16,035 nucleotides of DNA from Pinguiococcus pyrenoidosus. Lineage: Eukaryota > Sar > Pinguiophyceae > Pinguiochrysidales > Pinguiochrysidaceae. The notes under the pieces were generated by a model. The model searched no databases, had not been told where the DNA came from, and was given only the letters and a program-made list of their open reading frames with translations. The first letter of the stretch is position 1, and every line of letters begins with the position of its first letter. Location of the stretch: contig JAAMXY010002132.1 of NCBI GenBank assembly GCA_019677205.1, positions 1-16,035 of the forward strand, written 5' to 3'. The position numbers were made by a program, and so were the translations under genes. Shown here piece by piece: positions 1 through 6,273 of this stretch.

Positions 1-1106
1 TGCCTGCCGCCGCCTTCCAACCCTCAGAGGCGTACGCCGGCTGCGACCAGACTTGCGGCTGATACGGGGCGGACTCATCTTGATAGGAATTTCCAGTCGG
101 GCCCGTGGCAGATCCCGGTGCGCTCCCGTCATAGCGAGCGGGAAATGGCGGCGGTGGCGGAGGTTGCTGCAACGGCGACTGCGGCTGCGACTGCGGCTGC
201 GGCTGCGGCTGCTGTCCATGCGAATGGGGATGCACCGAGGACGAGGGTGGTGGCGGCGGCGGCGGCGGCGGCGGTGGTGGTGGCTGTTGGGACGTCGCGT
301 CGTCGTGATTCGCCTGGTACCCAGACGGCCGTCCAAACGGCCCTCCGCCGAAGGTGGGTTGGTACGGCTGAGAGCCTTGCTCGGGCGCGTCGTCTCCACC
401 TTGCGCCTCATACTGGTGCCACGAGCCTCCGTATCCGGACTCTCCCGGCGCCTGAGCATCCTGACGGCCGCTCTGGGTCGCATAGGGATTCCAGTGGAGA
501 TCCTCCTCACCAAAGTCATCGTCGTCGTCGTCATCGTCGATATCCCCATAATTTGACTGTTGGGACGGCCAGGGTAGCGCCGAACCCTGCTCTCGCATGC
601 GCAGCCTTTGTAAGAGAAAGAGGGATAGCGCAAGAGGGAAACAGTCTGTTAGCGCCTTCCTTCCAGCCTTTCCTGCCTGGTGGCCGCTCGTCACCTTCTG
701 CGCTTGATGGTCTCTTTGGTTCGGTCCTTCAGATCCTGCAAGGCGTACTTGGCCTGGCGCGCCTTCGACTTTGACTTGGCGATCAACCTGGATTTCAAGG
801 AGATAGGTGACGAGTGAGGCGCATGACCTGCCGATCCTCGGCAAGCACGTGACGTCTCCACGGAAGATACCGGGAGAACGAATTCATGTAAGCGAACGCC
901 GAATAGCGGCCCGAGCCCATCTCGGATACTTTGAATTTGCGCCCTTCCTGCGCCTCTCCCAGGTACTCCTGTCGCGACCAAGCAGCGTCAGAATCCAAGC
1001 GGACGCGCGCGGAGCACTATGCCGCTCGAACCGGATTGTAATACGGAGCATCGCCGGCGGCTGCCAGACTCAAGCCCAAAGAGAGCGCCATGCTCGCCGC
1101 CCTCAT
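1..1106 (-). CDS. Unknown protein: signal-like N-terminus, basic helix, acidic and Pro/Gln-rich tail (partial)
   Basis: I do not recognise this gene. Proposed exons on the minus strand are 1106-1032, 968-871, 787-695 and 605-1, open at the left edge. The introns (63, 83 and 89 bp) are GT-AG and every join keeps frame. The start at 1106 follows an in-frame stop upstream. The first 25 residues look like a signal or anchor peptide (MRAASMALSLGLSLAAAGDA). Next comes a short conserved-looking stretch (YNPEYLGEAQEGRKF), a Lys/Arg-rich probable helix ending KETIKRRR, then a tail with eight consecutive Asp, 13 consecutive Pro, Gln-Pro repeats and scattered Tyr/Gly, resembling a disordered prion-like region. 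Alternative: translation stops at 691-693 (an 89-residue protein) and a second gene starts at the ATG at 598. I prefer one gene because the 694-606 intron has a CTAAC branch-like site, a pyrimidine-rich acceptor and matching phase. No function is inferred. Confidence 0.55.
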
Positions 1107-1424
1107 GGTGCTGAAGACGCCGTCAAACGGCGCTCCAGATTCTGTCTATGTATTCACAATACAAATCCCCCGGCCGGCGCTTCCGTGCAGCCGTGAAATC
1201 CGCCGGTGTGGCGCTCTGGACGCGGCACAATACACGTGTAGCGGAAATCTTCAAATGCAGTTGGCGCCAAGCGTTTCGGGAAGTTGAAGTAATCTTCGAC
1301 CCTTTAAGCTTCGAATGTATTTTCCAATATTCTTTCAACGGAAAGTCGCTAGATTGAAACGATAATCGCGGCATTTCACCGCAGCCGTCGAGGAGGGCCG
1401 GCGTCCGAAGCGCCCGAGGCGAAG
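1107..1424. promoter_or_regulatory. Divergent promoter region 1
   Basis: This 318 bp head-to-head gap lies between the unknown minus gene (ATG 1106) and tRNase Z (ATG 1425). It holds no convincing coding exon. Its right part carries the shared element at 1324-1344, which is listed separately. The overlapping short reading frames here begin at non-ATG codons and show no family signature. Confidence 0.6.
1324..1344 (+). promoter_or_regulatory. Shared promoter element, copy 1
   Basis: The element reads CCAATATTC, four bases, then AACGGAAA, followed after four bases by CTAGA. It matches the copy at 4861-4881 in 19 of 21 positions and ends 80 bp before the tRNase Z ATG. The leading CCAAT resembles a CCAAT box, but its role is inferred only from recurrence and position. 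Confidence 0.55.
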
Positions 1425-3017
1425 ATGAGGGCCGCTCTGCGGCGTTTGGCGGATACTGGGACGCGCGCAAAGGCTTCGAAGAGGTTGTACAGCCATGTGC
1501 GCTTCCACCCGACTCTCCAGCTGGACTTCCTGCCCAAGTATCTGGACCCGCGGATTCAGAGCGACGCGCCGTTCATGGACCTCACGTTCTTGGGCTCTTC
1601 GGCGCAGTGCAGCACGGCGGTCCGAGGCGTGTGCTCTGCGCTGCTTCGGACGCGGCAGAAGAGCTACTTGATCGACGCGGGAGACGGCGTGTGCAGGCAA
1701 CTCCAACGCGCAGACCTCTCCACGCCAGTGGACACCATCTGCATCACCCATCTGCACGGAGACCACATCTGGGGCCTCGCGCCAGTCGTGCGGCAAGTGG
1801 CTGGCGTGGCGCGCGATGCCGCGCTGCAGGTGTGTGGACCTCCGGGGCTGTATGCCTTCCTCGTGACGGCTTTCCGGATCAGCGGCATGACGGAGGTCCC
1901 CGACGGCGCCCGCGTGGAGGTGTACGAGATGGTGAACAGGGGCGGCCCGGATGCTTGGGACATGCAAAAGCGGCCACTCCTGTACATGGACTCCCGAACG
2001 GGCGAGGGGCACGTGGAGGGCCTCGTCCAGCGGTTCCTGGAGCCGGATGAGGACGGCTACTGGACCATCCCGTGCCCGCCGGAGACCCAGCAGCGTCGCG
2101 GCAAAGCAGCCTTGGGCCACAGTAAGACGAAGATGCGAGCGGGTCGGGTCAAGCACATCAAGGACTCCTTTGGGTATGTGGCGATTGAGCAACCCCGGCG
2201 TCTCATTGACTCCGCCATGTGCAAGAAGTTGGGCTTGCCCCCGTCTCAGAAGTACTACAAGTTGCTGATCGGAGAAACAGTAACGACCGATGCCGGCCGC
2301 GTCATCTCGCCGGAGGAAGTCTGTCGAGAGGTCCCGGGCCGGAAGCTCGCCTACGTCGGGGACTCCTGTGATCCGCGAGCGATGGCGACGCTCATTGAAG
2401 GCGCCGATGTCTTGGTCCACGAGGCGACTTTCCTGGGTAGGAGCAACAACCATCGTGGTCTTGCGTCGTGCTCGGAAACGCATTGCTTTACCAAGGGAAC
2501 ACGATCTAGATGCAGACAAGTCGAGGAAAGAGGCCATCGAGAAAGGCCACAGCACCAGCGGCATGGCGGGTGACTTCGCAAGGAGACTGAACGTCGGTGC
2601 CCTCTTCATGAATCACTTCGCGCCGCACAACTTCAAGAACGGCTACAGGTACGCACAGCCGGTTTATGGTTATGCGATGCATGCTCGAGGCTCACAAGGT
2701 GTCGCAAATACCCTGCTTCTCTCGAGAAAAGGTATGCCGTCACCACTTCGAGAGAGGAGGCGAGGGGGAGCAGCGGGGCCGAAGGGCCTCTTCCCGTGAT
2801 CGTAGCGGAGGACTTCATGCATGTGAAGCTGTCAGGCAACAAGGTCGTTGACGTGCATGGGAGCCAATGGCTGGCGTCTCTTTTGCGAACCTCTCCAGAT
2901 GAACCACACATCGAAGTACTTGGGCATCGGCATGCGGAGCCCATGGCCAATGGGAGGAAAGTAAAATCGCGGGCGAACGCGACCGGTGCGAAAGCGTTGG
3001 AAGCTTCACGCAAGTAA
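1425..3017 (+). CDS. tRNase Z, short (ELAC1/RNase Z-S) type, with N-terminal extension
   Basis: This metallo-beta-lactamase-fold endonuclease removes the 3' trailer from precursor tRNAs. Exons are 1425-2436, 2510-2648 and 2732-3017, with introns of 73 and 83 bp; the protein has 478 residues. Visible motifs are FLGSSAQCST near residue 56, the zinc motif HLHGDH at 109-114, YVGDSCDP with Asp313, VLVHEATFL with His332, GHSTSGMAG with His351, and NHFAPHNF with His373. All expected metal ligands seem present. Splicing gives HEATFLDADKSRKEAIEKGHST, and the last exon gives PVIVAEDFM, the usual C-terminal strand. About 50 Arg-rich residues precede the enzyme domain and could be an organelle-targeting peptide. 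It is longer than bacterial or ELAC1 forms and far shorter than ELAC2. It diverges from the gene at 1106 and converges on the EEP gene with 4 bp between stops. Confidence 0.93.
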
Positions 3018-3021
3018 GGGA

Positions 3022-4667
3022 TCATTCGCTGGTGCTGGGCACTGATTGTGAGACCCCTGGGGCGCTCTTGGCACCCTCGGCGTCGCCAACGGCGCTTGCC
3101 TGGGACTCGAAAAGTTCCAAGCTTGCAGAGAGCTTGACGTGATCGGACGGTTCTTCCCGGTTTGGATACGGCCCCGGGCAGGACGCCTGCGAAGGCGTTG
3201 CTCCGACGGAATGCGCCCTCCAGCCGTTGGACAGGAAGATGTAGTCAATGCACTCGATGAACTCCGGACTGTCGCGGATCTGCCCGACGGAAAGGGCGTC
3301 AGATTTGAGGCGGTGCATTAACTCCTTTTTGCGATCGTGGCGCGAACCTTTGCCCAGTTTGTGAAGTCCGGGTCTGCGCCCACCGCTTCCTTGTAGGCGC
3401 TCCTCAGCGGATGCGATAGCACGGGTCGCCACGGCTCGTGGTCCTCGGGCTTGGGGTAGGCCTCATCCGTCGGGAGGGAGCCACCCGACGTCATCATCTT
3501 GTACTGCGGAGACGTCTCCTTGAAGTTGAAATCCCCGGCAAGGATGAAAGGCCGCCCCTTCGCAACTCGTTCTGCATGTTGCGCTGACAGGGCTGCATGG
3601 ATCGTCATGACCTAGCATGATACATGCAAGACGCGATGAAGCCTTGGCTCTGGGCGCGATGCTTCCGATAGTTGGCCTACCTCGGGATCCCGGAACATGC
3701 AGGGCATGTGATACGTGCTCACGGAGAACGTGCGACCATCCTTCGCATCCTCGAGGCCCACCGACACCTGAGCGAAAGAGGAGTTGAGCCGCAAGGGTTG
3801 ATGTGCATACTCGTCGTCGCCGCGATGCGGAGCCACCTGTACGTTGAAGCGCCGCTTGGCTTTCTCCCAGGGGCTGAGGTCCTCGGATCGCGTCGGCGCT
3901 TCGCGGAGGATCGCCCGCAACGGCGTGGACAAGAACCGCCAGAGCGCTTGGAAAGGTCCCGCGGGTTGGATGGCCGACGATGCCACGGGCTCTGGAGGCC
4001 GTGGCCAGGGTTTCGTGTCCGACAGCCTAGGCGTGTGCAAAGTGTGAGGCCCGCAGCTTGCTGCGACTACTGCGCTGCCGCCGGACCCTACCGCGCCAGA
4101 TTCACGTCCTGTATCCTGTATCTGTCCAGCGGAACCGCAATGCCGACGCCCATGTAGTTGTTGAAAGGCCGGCCATAGAGCTGCGTGATGAAGTAGTAGC
4201 CTTCCTTCGCAAAAACCGCATGCAGGCCTGTGCAAGACGAGCCTTGGTCAATCAAGCTCCGCCCCGCTGGTCCCCTCTTGCTGCCACGTCTTACGGGATT
4301 CCCAGATTTGGGACACCTCCTGCAAGCATATGATGGAGCGCTTGTCGAGGTCTTCTCGGAGCTTCTTCAGCAGCGTCCGGTAGCGGTAGCCTTCGTCCAA
4401 GTATCGCGGCTCGCATGCTGTGAAATAGTCTTCCCCCGCCAGGTGGCTCGAAAGCACATTGTAGGTCGTGACGTCCACTGCCGTCTTCACGTGGCAGGAT
4501 TGGGTCACTCATGAGTACAGCGGTATCTGCTGGAAACCATGCTGAAGCGTTACCATGAATGATCGCGCGCCTGCAGCATACATCATCACGCTGGCGCCGA
4601 AGATGGTCGTCAAGGCAAGTCTTTGGGGCACTTGGCTTCTCAAGCGAGCAAGAGTCGAGCTCCGCAT
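3022..4667 (-). CDS. Endonuclease/exonuclease/phosphatase (EEP) family protein, CCR4/nocturnin-like
   Basis: The protein has 435 residues. Minus-strand exons are 4667-4554, 4484-4295, 4227-4092, 4026-3681, 3611-3348 and 3279-3022, with introns of 69, 67, 65, 69 and 68 bp; all phases match. The full EEP catalytic set is visible: Asn47 in VTTYNVLSSHL, Glu94 in CLQEV, His253 in STYHMPCMF, Asp289 and Asn291 in GDFNF, Asp362 in IDYIFLS, and SDH at 395-397. A fold with these residues cleaves phosphodiester or phosphate bonds with Mg2+. Deadenylases of the CCR4, nocturnin, Angel and PDE12 group are the closest relatives I can name, but the substrate cannot be decided. Residues 1-38 are Arg-rich then hydrophobic (LALTTIFGASVMMYAAGA) and could be a targeting sequence or signal anchor. 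A Pro-rich insert lies at about 148-190. The start is chosen because an in-frame TGA sits directly before ATG 4667. Confidence 0.85.
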
Positions 4668-4860
4668 TCAGAAGACACTCTGGTGTTTGCTTCTCTGAGC
4701 TGGACACCAGCCGGACGCACGCTTGACAGGACCTCCTGAGAGGCAAAGGGGCCCTCGACTCCGCCAAGAATGGCGCGGATATGTGGTTGTGGTCGCAAGG
4801 CGGACAGAGACTGATGTCGGTTTATGGGATATATTATTTAGATCAAGCAGACTGAATTTA

Positions 4861-4881
4861 CCAATATTCTTCGAACGGAAA
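4861..4881 (+). promoter_or_regulatory. Shared promoter element, copy 2
   Basis: The element reads CCAATATTCTTC then GAACGGAAA, and CTAGA follows five bases later. It differs from copy 1 at two positions only. It ends 127 bp before the WW-GT7 ATG and points towards that gene. Confidence 0.55.
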
Positions 4882-4897
4882 CGATACTAGAGTATCG
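4882..4897. repeat. Short inverted repeat beside promoter element copy 2
   Basis: CGATACT, a two-base AG spacer, then AGTATCG form perfect 7 bp arms. It begins at the base after the shared element, so it could be a dimer-binding site. It may also be chance. Confidence 0.4.
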
Positions 4898-5008
4898 AAG
4901 AGGTACCAAATTGGATACTACCTTCCCTCTCGTTGCTGGTTGCTCATTATCCTCTTGTTCCCCACTACAGTCGATTGTCGACGCCGCGCGCCGTTCTCTC
5001 TCGGTCAA

Positions 5009-6127
5009 ATGAGCGCAGATGTGCTCGATGAGGGCCCTGCTTTGCCCAGGGGATGGGTAGGTGGCAGGCAACGTCCTGGGGAGTTTGTCGATCTGCTCTT
5101 TCAACAGCTGCCGTTCCGAAGGTGAAGGCGGTCTCGTCGAAGCATTCCCGCTACTACTGGTTCAACACGGATACTGGCGCCTCGAGGTGGAGTCCGCCCT
5201 CGAGGGTCGCAGAGGCGAGTCGCGAGGAGGTAGACGAACCTGCTCGCAAGAGGCGACGCACAGAGAAAGAGCTTCGAGTCGCGGTCATCGTGCCGTACCG
5301 AGATCTTCACGTTGCGCAGAAGCGGGCGGAGCACCTTCGAAGTTTCGCGCCGCACATGAAGGAGTTTCTGGCCCATGGAGCTGGGAATGGTCATAAAGTA
5401 AGGGGAACAGTGCTCTACTTGGTTGCGGCATTGGAAAGCAGCTCTCATCTCTCCTGTCCCATCTGCGCAGGTCTTCATCATCGAGCAGAGCAATGACGGG
5501 ATGAAGTTCAATCGGGGCAAGCTGCTAAACGTCGGATTCGATCTTGCTGCCCAAGAGGGCTTCGACCTCTTCATCTTCCATGATGTGGACCTGCTCCCGC
5601 ACGCCAGTCTCGCTCCCCTGTACACGAGGGACCCCGGCAAGAATCCGCTTCACATCGCGGGTCTGTGGGATCGCTACAGCGACAACCCGAGGTACTGCGG
5701 GGGAATCGTGGTCTTCACCAAGGAGCAGTTCCAAGTCATCAACGGCTTTCCCAACTTCTTCTGGGGCTGGGGCGGTGAGGACGACGAAATGTACCAGCGC
5801 GTCGTGGCCTCGGACATGTCCTTCGTCCGGCCGAATGCCAAGGATCTTCCGCAGGGGGTGACGTTGGTAGAAGACCTCGAGCACATGGACATCAAGACCA
5901 AGACGACCTTCCTGAAGCAGCATGAAGACTGGAAGTGCATGATCAAAAGGGAGCTTCTGCAGGAGCATGGGTCGTCGTGGAGAACAAATGGCTTGTCCAA
6001 TCTCCACTACGAGGTGCTGGAGCGAGACGACAACTTCCTAGATTCCTGCATCAAGGTGACCGTCGAGCTAGGCTTGAACAATCATGATTTCTCTGACTAC
6101 AAGGCAAGAATCACCGTTGTTGATTAG
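5009..6127 (+). CDS. WW domain fused to a beta-1,4-galactosyltransferase-like (GT7) enzyme
   Basis: The protein has 326 residues. Exons are 5009-5056, 5122-5397 and 5471-6127, with introns of 65 and 73 bp, both phase 0. The first intron splits a WW domain: LPRGW (12-16) joins to VKAVSSKHSRYYWFN, with the second Trp at 39 followed by SPP. A basic stretch ARKRRRTEK at about 57-65 resembles a nuclear localisation signal. The catalytic domain shows VIVPYRD (71-77), KFNRGKLLNVGF (120-131), the metal motif DVD (146-148), FFWGWGGEDDE (204-214), a candidate metal His246 and the C-terminal TNGLSNLHYEVL strand. These are hallmarks of GT7 enzymes that transfer Gal, GalNAc or Xyl from UDP-sugars. Golgi members carry a type II membrane anchor; I see no signal peptide or transmembrane segment, so a cytosolic or nuclear enzyme is suggested. 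Acceptor and donor are unknown. Confidence 0.92.
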
Positions 6128-6273
6128 ATGCCCGTTGCCAGGTGCAGAATCCGCGATTGCTGGGTCGGCTTGGTTGTTGGCTTGTTGGGTTGTTGGGTTG
6201 TCGGGGCACTGCGTCTCTCTTGTGTGCTTAACCGGAGCAAAGCAGGCGTCGATCTGCAGCTGCCGAGCTCTCC
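6128..6273. other. Tail-to-tail gap with GT-rich tandem sequence
   Basis: These 146 bp separate the stop codons of WW-GT7 (plus) and RMC1 (minus). The stretch at about 6166-6202 is a run of imperfect TTGTTGGGT-type repeats. GT-rich tracts can serve as downstream polyadenylation elements, which would fit the WW-GT7 transcript, but this is inference. No coding exon is seen. Confidence 0.5.

Larger units (their letters stand above)
4668..5008. promoter_or_regulatory. Divergent promoter region 2
   Basis: This 341 bp gap separates the EEP gene (minus, ATG 4667) from the WW-GT7 gene (plus, ATG 5009). The stretch from about 4815 to 4920 is clearly AT-richer than its surroundings, with ATATATTATTTAG at about 4829-4841. 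It contains the shared element at 4861-4881 and an inverted repeat just after it. I see no coding exon here. Confidence 0.6.

Noticed and set aside
121-300. CRISPR-like or satellite array in the repetitive left region
   Set aside because: The repeats are 3-6 bp codon-scale units in frame with a Pro/Gln coding run; there are no spacers.
118-774. Plus-strand Ala-rich frame at the left edge
   Set aside because: It is the reverse complement of the Pro/Gln codon repeats of the minus-strand gene and would cover its exons and introns.
1335-2609. Minus-strand open frame of about 424 codons opposite tRNase Z
   Set aside because: It mirrors a well-supported coding strand, has no family motif and crosses an intron of the real gene; GC-rich codon bias explains it.
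4291-4767. Longer N-terminus for the EEP gene in another frame, starting at a TTG codon
   Set aside because: It is not ATG-initiated. Its best join (intron 4553-4508) needs a 46 bp intron, shorter than all others, while the ATG at 4667 gives a matching phase and a 69 bp intron.
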